Shown here: one piece after another, positions 36,803 through 47,561 of the stretch
Numbering within the stretch: the first letter of the stretch is position 1
Layout of the letters: each line of letters starts with the position of its first letter
Source: Torymus aiolomorphi
Lineage: Eukaryota > Arthropoda > Insecta > Hymenoptera > Torymidae
DNA: 64,000 nucleotides
Direction: 5' to 3'
Assembly: GCA_036365515.1 (NCBI GenBank)
Contig: CM070874.1
Coordinates: 98,252,442-98,316,441 of the forward strand
The notes under the pieces: generated by a model
Seen by the model: the letters and a program-made list of their open reading frames with translations, nothing else
Database searches by the model: none
Told to the model about the DNA's origin: nothing
Position numbers and translations under genes: made by a program

Positions 36803-39507
36803 AAATAGTGATACAATGAGTTAAAATAAAAATGATAAAATTCCAATCGTTACGCACTAGCATGTGTAAACACGCGTATATATACGTTCTCGCCCTCAAT
36901 ACGCCTACCGCAGGAATCCACGCGTGGATTACCGGGTCATTTTAAAGCAAAAAATTATTCCCCGCAGCCTAGTAATTTATTGAATACCAACGTTTCCGCG
37001 TACGCGCAAAAAGCCCGCGTGCGACGACGGCCCGTGTGAGCGCGCGCGTCGAAAGAAAAAAACACGGCGCGCGTGCAGCAAGGCGCACAGACAACCCCTT
37101 TTTCGTTCCGTCTTTGTTCCACGCGAGAAAAAGCCTCGCTCTGTTTTCGCAGTGATAATTTAACCCGGCGCCCGCCTGAACAAAATATAGCGCGCGCGCA
37201 CCCGCCGAGCCGCGGAATGACTAATGCGACGTCGTCGTCTTCGTCGTCGCGTCTGCACGCGGGTTATTGTTCGCCAGGCTAATTCGGCGAGTACGGTGCT
37301 CCTATATACGCACGCCAGCGGGAATATTGCGGGGGAAAGAGCGCGTGCGTGCATGCCGGTGTGTGTACACGCGGCGAGGGAATTAGTTTCTATCCGTTCG
37401 ACGAGAAGCGCGGATGCTTCGCGGCTGCTGCTCTCTATCTCGGCGCGTGTGGTTTGCACGTAAGAGGCAGTAGTGGAGGTTCATGCGCTGTTTATACTCT
37501 AGACGTATGCAAATGACTGGATGTCGCGTACATTCAGGAAATATAGGATTCTAATGAGATTAAATGAAGGTTTTAGTGTACGAATAAGATAATCCTGGAA
37601 GTTTTTTATAGAAATTAAAAAGCTTCTAGAGGGATGAAGAAATTTTAAATATATCTTTAAATGCTATATAAATAAATAAATTTCATTTAAATGTTATAAT
37701 AATAATTTTTATAATATATATGAAGAAAAAAGTTTGGCCACGATCTTCAACATCAATATGTAGTAACAGTTAGTATTGGTTCAGATATTTTCGAACTGAT
37801 TTTAGGTTCTTATCAATTGAAATATAGTATTATATTTTTAATAACGAATTACTCCATTTTACTTACATAGATTTTAGGGAAATCAAATTTGCGCATTTAA
37901 GTATACCACTCGACCCTTACCTGAAACAAAAAAATGAAATATTCGATTAATCAGGGCTAAACATTGTATGTTATTGTAATGACGTAAATGAATTTCCATT
38001 TCTTTCATTGAAGCAAATACATTTTCTATGAATGTAAATTCCGAAATCAAAACGTTTGTAGAGGATTTTTCCTGTATTCGTTGAATAAACCACATACGTA
38101 GAATCTCGAGATAAAAAGAAAAACAAAAACTTATTTTTACGCACGGAATTCAGCTGGGAATCGACAAATCTACACGCGGAATACATTTTCCTGTATTTAT
38201 TTTGAATATTTTGTTAAAAATGCCGGCAGTACGATAAATTTTCGCCCTGCTGCAGGGTCCGATACAATAGTAAAATTCGTCAGAAAAACGCTTTAACGAA
38301 CGGCGAACAAATTTTCGACATATTCCGCGACTCTTCGGAAACGAGAGAAAAATATATATCCAAATCCGAAAATGGTCAACCAGCGAGGGGGTTGTGCGCG
38401 TTGTGCACGCGCAAAAAGAGACACAAAGCCGATGGAATTGAGCCGGTCACTGCCGCATTCGTCAAAATCAATCTTGCAGAATCGAAACGGCGGCGCCCCG
38501 GCACGCCTGTCATTAGCAGCGGAAGTTGTAGATTCACGCGGGTGCTCGCTCGCTCCATTTTGTATCAGCTGTCGTTGCTATTCCTTCCTCTGTCTCTCTC
38601 AATCTCTCTCATTCTCTCTCTCCCTCTCTCCGCACGCCGGCCCCGCAGAAAACGAGTGTACACCGGCGGCTGATCGGAAATTAGGAACGCACGAGTTGGC
38701 TGAATAAATATCACGGCAATTTGCCAGGGCTGCGCTGGCTTAATGGAAATGGAAGTCGCGAGCGTGGGTTACTTCCGTTTATTTTGCGAGGCGCGCCGTA
38801 CCGTCGCTCTTTATATCGCGCGCTTTGTTCCTCCTCGCCGCGAATACATTATGCGTCGAGAGAGCGAATTAACATATTGTTCGCGCATTTCGCGCGTCGC
38901 CGCGTGAAAGCGTATTTTATTTCGTGGATTAGAGCGTCGTCCGCGCGCTCGCGCTCACAGCGTTACGTTATGTTTTTTACCGGCGGAAGGATGAGCGCCC
39001 CGAGCCAATGTGATTTATATTGCGTTTTTGCCCATGTTGACCGATTGCGCATATACTACAGCGTGTTCGCTTGGTAAATTAAATGAAAATCTGTTTCTAG
39101 TGATTAGTTGCTTTGTTAGACATTTCGTTAAGCTGAAAAAAGGTGACGAAAACAGTTTTTACTCATGTTATCGCAGTAAGATTATTTTCCTTTTAATATT
39201 TTTCATATTATTTTGCCTGCAATAGTTTTTATCAATGAAAAACGTTAATAAAGCAGTATAAAATTAAAAAATTATTGAGAACGTAGAAACTCTGTACAAG
39301 ATCAATATAATTAGGATGTAGTTGTAAAAATGACAAAATTTACAGAAAAAAACGTAAGTATAACATAAGTAAAAACAATAAAAACAAAATAAAAATAAAT
39401 TATAAATAAGAAAGTTAGACAAAATATTGGTTAAACCAGGATGGAGATAAGTGATGTGCTTATTCGGAAAGCATATGTAAATATTTCAGTTGTGTTCAAT
39501 ATTTCAG
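36803..39507. other. Non-coding background with two CpG-rich islands
   Basis: CpG-rich islands lie at about 36860-37500 and 38210-39070. Both hold overlapping frames on both strands (up to 118 codons, 38721-39077) without any domain. The 37500-38210 and 39080-39507 stretches are AT-rich and empty. Confidence 0.5.
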
Positions 39508-39954
39508 TCGAGATCGGAGGATTACTATAATACTCTATTCTACTAATGCATCACTATTCTCCAGTTAAATTCTAATAGTTTTCATGCAATAGTTAATATA
39601 TAAAGTTTTTCATAATTATGATTTAAAAAAAAGTATCTGAAAAATTTTGAAACTAGAATATTGTGTAACTTCATTACTCGATATATCTGGCTATAGAACA
39701 TATCTGAGAAATTAAAAAGTTATTAAACTTTTTTACTATGGTTATTGTGAATTATGAAAGCGAATTTTTTCATAATTTTTTTCCCTACAACGAGAAACAT
39801 GCCTAGTAGCCTGTATTGAGAGTCAGAGAGATTGATTAATTAATTTATTTATTTGCCAATGTAAGACCAAATGGCACCATGTAATAAGATAGTACAAATT
39901 AATAATGCAATGCGGATTGCAGTTAAGGAAGTTCCTTATCTCGAAAAGGTGTTG

Positions 39955-41062
39955 TTATAGAAAATAATTTTTGTTATGGTTTGGTCACATCTGATTGGAC
40001 GAGTAAGGATATATGTAAATAAGGGATAGTTTATGTATATATTTCCGAAATTTCCCCTCAGTCACTTCATATGAAATATTTTAAGCAATCGAATAAGCCC
40101 TAAGTATTCGCAAATAAAGTTGAAATCTAGTAAAAATACAGAAATTAATTTTACGTGTCTTCTACAGAGGAAACTCTATAACAGTGAACATAGAATTTGT
40201 TTGAAAATTATCTTAGAACGCGATTTTTCCTTTTTCAAACATTTTCATACTTTGTCTACATTCAGTCACAAAATGTTATTTGTATTATTGAAAAGTAAGT
40301 ACATAAAACTACTTAAATGAAAATTTCTGCTCTAATTAGTACAGTTAAGCAAGCCAATAAAAATAGTTACCAGAACTACTTATTGTTGTAATAACATAGA
40401 AGACAATTGTCGTAACTTATTATGGATAACTGTGAAATTTATATACTAAATCTGTGGGTTTCCAGAAAAACAACTTAAGCCCATTTTTCCCAAATTCGAC
40501 ATGACATGTGATATTTTATATATTTAAATGCGTCTCTTTCGCCTTCCGCGTGGCAAAGTCCAAATAAGAGAGAATACAAAGGAAGACCAAGATATAAGCG
40601 AGTGCAAAATAATTTAAGTCCATTTAGTTAAAAGTTGTTCCCGGAATAACAACTCAAGTCTATATTTTATTCATTAATCACTTATTAATATTCTTAATTA
40701 ACTTAATATTGTATATTTATTAAAAAAAAAAGTAAATTATTTTACAAAATAGGCTTCGGTTTGCTAAAAAAAAACTTTGATTGAGATGAATAGAATATTT
40801 ATTTAATTGTGCTGCAGGTAACATTTTGTATACTATCGCAAATATATGACGATGGGAAAATAACCTTCTCGCTTTATAATACATATAATATTGTAAAAGA
40901 ATGCTTTAGGAGGCCAATTACAAGGTTAGAAGGCCAGAAAATAAAAATTACGACAAGTGATAATAAATAAAATAGTTAATAACATGTCTTGCGAAGGGTC
41001 TGCTAAAGATAAAGATTTGTAATCTTGGATTAAATCCATTTTGTTATTAATTTATTTTAGCT
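39955..41062. other. Segment present only in the left arm
   Basis: The left arm departs from the right arm after AAAAGGTGT and rejoins at about ATAAAAATCTAAGAG; the right arm has the two joined. The segment is AT-rich with a 66-codon frame (40120-40320) of no known type. It holds ACTTAAG-like words near 40470, 40611 and 40650, resembling AATAACGACTTAAGCCCA at 41376 in the arm proper. That likeness argues for a deletion from the right arm as much as for an insertion in the left. Confidence 0.55.
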
Positions 41063-41973
41063 CTATAAAAATCTAAGAGTTTTGGAAACAAGTGTATGCT
41101 CTGAATCTCCAGTGTTCCAAAATAGAATCGTTGGTGTTAAATCATAAATTGGTTTGAGGCGCTGCTGCAAATTTAAACCGTGGAAAGAATGTTAGAGAAA
41201 TCTCTTTTTAACACTAGTGCAAAACTAAAAAACTTTTTAACAGGTGAAAAGGCCTTTTGCTATCGCTGGTCATAATCACGAGGTTAACGACTCTTTAATA
41301 TAAATAGCTCGTGTCTAATAGCTCATATTTATAGCGCGATGGTACGAAATTTCATGTATCAGATACGAGTACCTCAATAACGACTTAAGCCCAAACATTT
41401 CAGTATTTTTAAAAAGATAACCAACCTTTTTTCTCTAACATAATTGTCGAAAAGGTACCCAATACTACACTAAGTAAACATACTTTCGAAACGCAACTTG
41501 CTGTGACGTCCTGCGTACTTGATCTATTTTAAAATTTTTCTCTTTTTTCATGTTAACGCTAGTCTCCATAAAACCAAATTCGCGACTATTTGCCTAGATC
41601 ATAAACTTGTATTATTCTTTCGCTTTAATAAACGTATTCCCGAAAGCGAAAGGTAAACATTAGTCTTTAAATTTCGCCGAATATGAATACCGCGCGTTTA
41701 GTTTTATTACCTTATTTTTCTCTTTTTTTATCTAACCCTAATAAAAATATTCATGAAATAGTTTATTCACGAAAGCGAAAGGTAAATATTAGTCTTTATA
41801 TTTCGTCGAATATGACCCTGGTAGAAATGGTAACTAATCGTTCACCATCCGTTCACCAAATCGCAAAGGTTTGGCCAACCGTTTAACCAACGGTTGGTAA
41901 TAATTACCGCTTATTTCATCACGGAATAAGCCTTGCTGTTTACCAACGAATGCTATAATAAGAATAGTAGATT

Positions 41974-42087
41974 TTCTTACAGGGGGGAAAATGGAACTTT
42001 CGCAGGCACGTGATATGACGACCGAGGCGAAGCCGAGGCCGTCATATCACGTGCATGCAGAAGTTCCATTTAACCCCCGTGTAAGAA
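41974..42087. repeat. GC-rich hairpin with CGAGGCGAAGCCGAGG tip
   Basis: Stem blocks TTCTTAC, GGAACTT and GCACGTGATATGACG pair with their inverses. The tip CGAGGCGAAGCCGAGG (42023-42038) is the reverse complement of the tip at 24971 and 25304, give or take one end base. It abuts the TIR element at 42092. Confidence 0.8.
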
Positions 42088-42320
42088 ATAGTATTTTTCT
42101 CTATTCTCGGGCGAAAGTACGTTAATTAATCAGTCTAGAAAAGCCGAAAATCATCGTCTTTCCTGGTGACATCAACTCTGCGCATCCATGCTTTTACTTT
42201 CGCCCTATGCTTTGATAGCGTTAGTGACTTCACGTCGTTCTTGTAGTTTGCAGGTTATATTTTTCAATTTTATTTTACCTGTCACAATTGGTTTTTCCCG
42301 ATGCGCGCGTTTATGTGTGT

Positions 42321-42384
42321 TCGATGCCCGCCCAACATTTGCAGCACAAGCGTAGCGACTTCTGCTGGTTGGGGCGGGCATCGA
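42321..42384. repeat. GC-rich hairpin in TIR element copy 2
   Basis: TCGATGCCCGCCC pairs with GGGCGGGCATCGA. The tip here is AGCACAAGCGTAGCGACTTCTGCT-like, with a short stem of its own, and differs from the CGAAGCC tips elsewhere. Confidence 0.8.
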
Positions 42385-42431
42385 AAATACAGGAACAAGT
42401 AGATTGTTACAAACTCATGTGAGTCAAGAGA

Positions 42432-42700
42432 AAGAGGGATAGAGAGATAGATAGATAAATAGATAAATCTTTATTCTGCCTTTTCGGCAAAAATTAGAAA
42501 ATACATTAAAAAGTGTAAAATTATAAATTTCAGTCAATTACAATAGAATACAATAACAATTTAGTTCATTATGTCGTAAAATACATAAGAGATATAAAAG
42601 ATTTATCAAAAACATAACAATGCAAAAGAAAACTAAAAAGATAATCTTTGAAATAATAAATAAGAGAACATGTGGTAAATAAGATATGTATAAAAATACT
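42432..42700 (-). mobile_element. LINE 3'-end-like fragment
   Basis: On the minus strand the sequence reads TTTTTGCCGAAAAGGCAGAA, then TAAAGATTTATC and a run of TATC units. This is the usual look of a non-LTR retroposon 3' end. No coding part is attached, and the 5' limit is a guess. Confidence 0.4.
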
Positions 42701-43068
42701 TATACGAATATCATAATGTTCCGCCAATAGGCTAAAATAGAGAGAGATAAAGAGAGATAGGGAGAGAGAGAGAGAGGATATTTCCAAATAAATAAACATG
42801 AATTCATAGTAGACCATCCTTTTTGAGAGCACCACGCTCCCGAATTCGGGAGTTTCGCGCCGAATTCGCACACTTTCGCGACTTCCACGCAGCGAAGTCA
42901 AATCCGCTGTATCGTATATGGGGTTAGGCTATTCAAAACATTGCTCACAGAGCTTTCGGTCGCGCGTGAAACAAGTGACGCACGCAGTGGGCAAAAGTGC
43001 TTCTTCTTCTAGTGTAAACAAACGGTGAAAACGCGTACTTTCGCCCGAGGAATAGAGAAATAGTACAT

Positions 43069-43180
43069 TACGATACGGGTGTGGAAGGTGATTATTTACC
43101 GCAGGAGACAATTTTTGCACGAGCGAAGCGAGTGCGAAAAGTCGAATGCGGTAAAAATCACCTTACGCACCAGTGTCGTA
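43069..43180. repeat. Hairpin with GCACGAGCGAAGCGAGTGC tip
   Basis: AGGTGATTATTTACCGCA pairs with TGCGGTAAAAATCACC, with outer partial pairing of TACGATAC and GTCGTA. The tip is itself a small stem, GCAC-GAGCGAAGCGA-GTGC (43117-43135). It abuts the right end of TIR element copy 2. Confidence 0.75.
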
Positions 43181-43187
43181 CCGTATT

Positions 43188-43248
43188 TTACACCACGAGA
43201 GCCGAATAATCATATTAAAGTTATGATTTTGAGGTTAGAGTGGTGTAA
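43188..43248. repeat. Hairpin with TTACACCAC stem
   Basis: TTACACCAC (43188) pairs with GTGGTGTAA (43240), with an inner AATCATA / TATGATT pair. It lies directly beside the previous hairpin. Confidence 0.65.
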
Positions 43249-43296
43249 TAGTGATTTCTTGATACAAATAAATGCCTCAATAGCTTCGTAAACGGT

Positions 43297-43978
43297 GGCC
43301 GATGACGGAGTCTAGGTGGTGCGCGCCGTAGGTTTGTAGCTCTAGGTGTTAGAACTCATCGAATGCGTCGTCTAGGTATTCAGGGTGACCGATTACGGAG
43401 TCTACGTGGTGCGCTCCGTAGTTTTTTGCATCTAGGTGTCGGAATGCATCCCATGCGTAGTCTAGGTGATCGGGGTAGCCGATTACGAAGTGTATGTGGT
43501 GCGCACCGTAGGTTTTTGGCTGTAGGTGTTGGATCTCATCGAATGCGTGATCTAGGTGTTCAGGGTGACCGATTACGGAGTCTAGGTAGGGCGCTTCGTA
43601 GTTTTTTGCATCTAGGTGTCGGAATTCATTCCATGCGTCGTCTAGGTGTTCGGGGTAGCCGATGACGATCTCTAGGTGGTGCGTTCCGCAGTTTTTTGCA
43701 CCTAGGTGTTGGAACACATCGAATGCGTGGTCTAGGTCTTTGGGGTAGCCGATTACGGAGTCTAGGTGGTGCGCACCGTAGGTTCTTAGCTGTAGGTGTT
43801 GGATCTCATCGAATACGTGGCCTAGGTGTTCGGGGTAGCCGATGATGATGTCTAGGTGGTGCGCTCCGTAGTTTTTTACGTCTACGTGTCGGAATGCATT
43901 CCATGCGTGATCTAGGTGGTCGGGGTAGCTTATGACGGTGTTTAGGTAATGCGCTCCGTAGTTTTCCTCGTCCACCAC
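43297..43978 (-). repeat. 90-bp tandem array, readable as 30-residue units
   Basis: About seven and a half units with a strict 90-bp period, marked by GATTACGGAGTCTAGGTGGT-like words at 43391, 43481, 43571 and so on. Since 90 is divisible by three, the minus frame keeps phase and reads YGAHHLDSVIGYPEHLDHA followed by a variable end. Two alternating unit types appear, one with AWDAFRHLDAK and one with AFDEIQHLQPK. A stop follows the unit at 43349. Other frames across the array are also open, so openness alone does not prove coding. No matching family is known to me. Confidence 0.75.
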
Positions 43979-44258
43979 GTTTGCGATGCGTTCCAACACC
44001 TGGAGCCAAAAAACTACGGAGCGCACCACCTGATTCCGTAATCGGTCACCCTGAACACCTAGACGACGCATTCGATGAGATCCAACACCTACAACCAAAA
44101 ACCTACGGTGCGCACCACCTAGACTCCGTAATCGGCTACCTCGATCATCTAGACCATGCATGGGATGCATTCCGACACCTAGATGGAAAAAACTACGGAG
44201 CGCACCACCTAGAGTCCATCGTCGGCCACCCCAAAGACCTAGTCCACGCATTCAATGC
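43979..44258 (+). repeat. 90-bp array in the opposite orientation
   Basis: About three units of the same repeat, now readable on the plus strand (for example TYGAHHLDSVIGYLDHLDHA, about 44098-44157). The orientation flips near 43978 and the 3' ends of the two arrays point away from each other. The array ends just before the right end of the CCCTGG element. Confidence 0.75.
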
Positions 44259-45786
44259 TTTTAATTATCGATAGTTCACCATCCTCTGGCCAACCGTTCG
44301 TCAATATTTTTGTTATTCGTTGGCCAAAAAGATTGGCCAACCGTTGCAGTTAAGCCATTTTGGTTGGATTATTTTCTACCAGGGCAAGACCGCGCGTTTA
44401 GTTTTATCACCTTATTTTTCTCATTTTTTATTTAACTCTAATAAAGATATTCACGAAATAGTTTATTCACGAAAGCGAAAGGTAAACAATAGTCTTTAGA
44501 TTTCGCCGAATATGAAGACCGCGCGTTTAGTTTTATTATCTTATTTTTCTCTTTTTTTATCTAACCCTAATAAAGGTATTCACGAAATAGTTTATTCGTT
44601 TATTAGGGTTAGATAAAAAAAGAGAAAAATAAGGTACTAAAACTAAACGCGCGGTCTTCCTATTTGGCAAAATGTAAAGCCTAATGTTTACCTTTCGATA
44701 GAAGCGCGTGTCAATCATAAAGCGAAAGAATAATACAAGTTTATGATCTAGGCAAATAGTCGTGAATTTGGTTTTATGGAGACTAGCGTTAACATGAAAA
44801 AAGAGAAAAATTTTAAAATAGATCAAGTACACAGGACGTCACAGCAAGTTGCGTTTCGAAAGTATGCTTACTTAGTGTAGTATTGGGTACCTTTTCGACA
44901 ATTATGTTAGACAAAAAAAGGTTGATTATCTTTTTAAAAATACTGAAATGTTGGGACTTAAGTCGTTATTGAGGTATTCATATCTAATACATGAAATTTC
45001 GTATCCTCGTGCTATAAATATGAGCATTTAGACACGCGTTATTTATATTAAAGAGTCGTTAACCTCGTGATTATGACCAGCGATAGCAAAAGGTCCTTTC
45101 ATCTGTTAAAAAGTTTTTTAGTTTTGCACCAGTGATAAAAAGAGATTTCTAACTCTCTTTCCACGGTTTAGATTTGCAGCAGCACGTCAAACCAATTTAT
45201 GATTTAACAACAACGATTCTATTTTGTAACACAAGATTCAGAGCATACACTTGTTTCCAAAACTCTTAAATTTTTATATGACACCTTTTCGGGATAAGGA
45301 ACTTCCTTATAACTGCAATCCGTATTGCATTATTAATTTTATGTCTTACCTTATTACATGGTGCCATTTGGTCTTATATTGGCAAATAAATTAATTAGTC
45401 AATCTCTTTGACTCTCAACACAAGCTACTAGACATGTTTGTCGCTGTAGGGAAAAAGAAATTATGAAAAAATTCGCTTTCATTAATTCATGATAACCATA
45501 GTAAAAAAGTTTAATAACTTTTTAATTTCTCAGATATGTTCGATAGCCAGATGTATCGATTAATAAAGTTACAAAATATTTTAGATTCAACATTTTTCAG
45601 ATACTTTTTTTTTAAATCATAATTATGAAAAACTTTATATATTAACTATTGCATGAAAACTATTAGAATAAAATTATTTAATTGGAGTGATAGTGACGCA
45701 TTAGTAGAATAGAGTATTATAGTAATCCTCCGTACTCGATCAAATTCTAGCTCTGCAGTTTCCAACGTCTTCCACTTTTGGAATTT

Positions 45787-46043
45787 CTTCCGACACTTAG
45801 GCACAAAAACCTACGGAGCGCACTACCTAGACTCAATCATAGACCACCCCAAACATCTAGACCACGCATTCGATGTGTTCCGGAACGTAGGCGCAAAAAC
45901 CTACAGAGCGCACTAACTACATTCCATCATCGACCACCCCAAACACCTAGACGACACATTCGATGCGTTCCGGCACCTAGACACAAAAACCTGCGGAGTG
46001 CACTACCTAGACTTCATCATCGCCCACCCCTAACACCTAGACT
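45787..46043 (+). repeat. Three diverged 90-bp units outside the inverted repeat
   Basis: Three further units in plus orientation lie about 45 bp beyond the right end of the big inverted repeat. In the frame matching the other arrays they read KTYGAHYLDSIIDHPKHLDHA and then meet stop codons in the second and third units. They are more diverged than the units in the array at 43.3-44.3 kb. Confidence 0.7.
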
Positions 46044-46317
46044 CTTATGAATTTGAATTTCGATCAAAGTGCGTAACAATATCGCTCACCGATACGTCAA
46101 TTAAGGACACTACATTTAAACCTTTGTAATAGTTTTTAAGTTCGTTGAATAAAAGTGCATTCCGTTTAAATCTAAAATCAGTTTAGAAACCTTTATTTGT
46201 TTATTAATTTAAATAACCTTAAGGTAGTTGTCGAATAAACTGTGCTCTGGGGAATGTTTTTGAAATTTTAACTGTAGATTAATAGATTTATTCTTTACCG
46301 GTGGTTCAAATTTGGGA

Positions 46318-46525
46318 TAGCTCAGCGGTGCCGTTTCCGAAATATAAATTCCCAAAGTTTGGACTTTCAATACGTAGGTTATGGGAAGGGGTGTCATAGA
46401 ATTACTTTTTCATAGAATAAAAAAAGAATCTCTGTGGAATATGTTTAAAAAAGAAATATGTTATTGAAGGAGATATTTAGAACATTGTCGAGAAAAATCA
46501 GACAGACTAGCGGCACCGTTTTCGA
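46318..46525. repeat. Short direct repeat pair
   Basis: AGCGGTGCCGTTTCCGAA (near 46324) and AGCGGCACCGTTTTCGAA (46508) repeat in the same orientation about 185 bp apart. Confidence 0.6.
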
Positions 46526-46599
46526 ATTATTGTAATTCAAAGTGGCATTCTTTTAGCTGACACATGACCGCACGCTGTGAGTGCGAGAGGGTACGCGCA

Positions 46600-46601
<2 letters not shown>

Positions 46602-46643
<42 letters not shown>
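46602..46643. repeat. (GA)n microsatellite
   Basis: About 20 GA units with one interruption. Confidence 0.9.
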
Positions 46644-47543
46644 CGAATGAGAGGTTAGGTTATACCGTCCGCTCAAAAAGTTCTTGTTTCGTTTAACGTA
46701 AACAAAACACGCGTGACAGGCAAGAGAGAGTCGAAACTTTTGATTCCGATGACCAGTCGACAAATACCTTAACCAAATCAACATTGTAGCTGTTACAATC
46801 CGTGGTGCTTAAAAATAGTAATTACATTCAAAATCATAGAACGTGACATTGCATTCATCGATCTAATGTGAAAACCTTAAAAATGCAATAAAGTAAAATG
46901 TTAAAATAATTTAGGTGTTATTTTCAAGTTATCAATAGTACACAAACTACAAAGCAATTTTATAAGAAACTTAATTTCGACTGCACGACGAATCCTTAAA
47001 AAGAGAGCAGCAAAAGACCTTAGCTGCACTGCTGAGAAAGCCAAAGGAAACGAGTCGAAACCCGGTATATCGGTGGCGAATCGATACTATACGCGCCAGC
47101 CTTAGCCGAGCGCGCGAAATAGAGATCGTTCCGATACGGAGCCCCTCTCTCGCTGCAGCGCGATAAGGATCCGAGAGCGCCTCTCGGCCCTTATCGCCGC
47201 TGGAACGAAGAAAAAACGAGGCGCACGCGGAGCCATAGACTTTAACGGGCGAGAGTGAAACACGGGAAGAGAGTGAAAACCTCCCGAGGGTAGGGCTTTT
47301 AGTGCAGCTCGCGCGCGCCTGGATTATCAGGCCGCGTTTTTTCCCCCGCAGCGCAGTAGTCATCTCACCTTTATGCGCCGTAGACAAAGGGAGGCGGAAG
47401 AAGGGTAAGAGGGGCTCGCCGCCGCTGCCGCATGCACACGAGTGGAGCGGAGATAAAGGGCGGAAAATGGAGAAAACATATGTCGGAGGGAGGCAGAAAA
47501 GCGCACGATGAGCGCGCCGGAAAGACGCGACACGCTGTTGTGC

Positions 47544-47561
47544 AATATATATATATATATA
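47544..47561. repeat. (TA)n microsatellite
   Basis: About nine TA units at the edge of a CpG-rich island. Confidence 0.85.

Larger units (their letters stand above)
42092..43062. mobile_element. TIR element, GAAAGTACGT family, copy 2
   Basis: The left end TTTTTCTCTATTCTCGGGC then GAAAGTACG, and the right end is its inverse (43033-43062). The ends closely resemble those of 24508-25250. Inside are a GATGCCCGCC hairpin, a LINE-like tail on the minus strand and a (GA)-rich run. TA may flank both sides, but the flanking sequence is itself repetitive. Confidence 0.7.
41816..44384. mobile_element. 2.57-kb element with CCCTGG...CCAGGG ends
   Basis: It starts CCCTGGTAGAAATGG and ends with ATTTTCTACCAGGG, the same ends as the roughly 100-bp copies at 7.7, 13.0 and 50.8 kb. 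The neighbouring tandem unit at 44511-44524 shows the uninterrupted site as GAATATGAAGACCG, so the boundaries are supported by an empty site in the same array. The flanks read GA and CA, an imperfect 2-bp duplication. Subterminal TTGGCCAACCGTT words occur near both ends. Cargo includes hairpins, a TIR element and the 90-bp arrays. Confidence 0.7.
41640..44597. repeat. 129-bp tandem repeat, about three units, split by an element
   Basis: Units contain CGCGCGTTTAGTTTTAT, CTAACCCTAATAAA, CGAAAGCGAAAGGTAAA and TCGCCGAATATGA. CGCGCG marks them at 41691, 44391 and 44520. The CCCTGG element lies between the first and second, exactly after GAATATGA. The last unit touches the centre of the big palindrome. 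Confidence 0.75.
39508..45739. repeat. Large inverted repeat (foldback) about 6.2 kb long
   Basis: The left outer end TCGAGATCGGAGGATTAC returns inverted at about 45722-45739. The match runs inward to a centre near 44597, where TTTATTC meets GTTTATTAGGG with almost no spacer. The right arm is 1.14 kb. The left arm is stretched by extra tandem units, a 2.57-kb element (41816-44384) and a 1.1-kb segment (39955-41062). Both arms include a LINE-like 3' tail with TTGGTCTTA then TTGGCAAATAAAT (minus near 39850-39880, plus near 45370-45395). Foldback transposons with long arms, or an inverted duplication, could produce this. Confidence 0.75.

Noticed and set aside
39955..41062. Intron retained in one arm and spliced out of the other
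   Set aside because: The junction does not match GT...AG cleanly: the right arm keeps GTGTC where an intron would have been removed, so an ordinary insertion or deletion explains it better.
43349..44251. 300-codon minus-strand open frame as a single gene
   Set aside because: The first hundred codons are the antisense of the oppositely oriented array, so the frame crosses an inversion point. Only the repeat units are notable, and they are reported as arrays.
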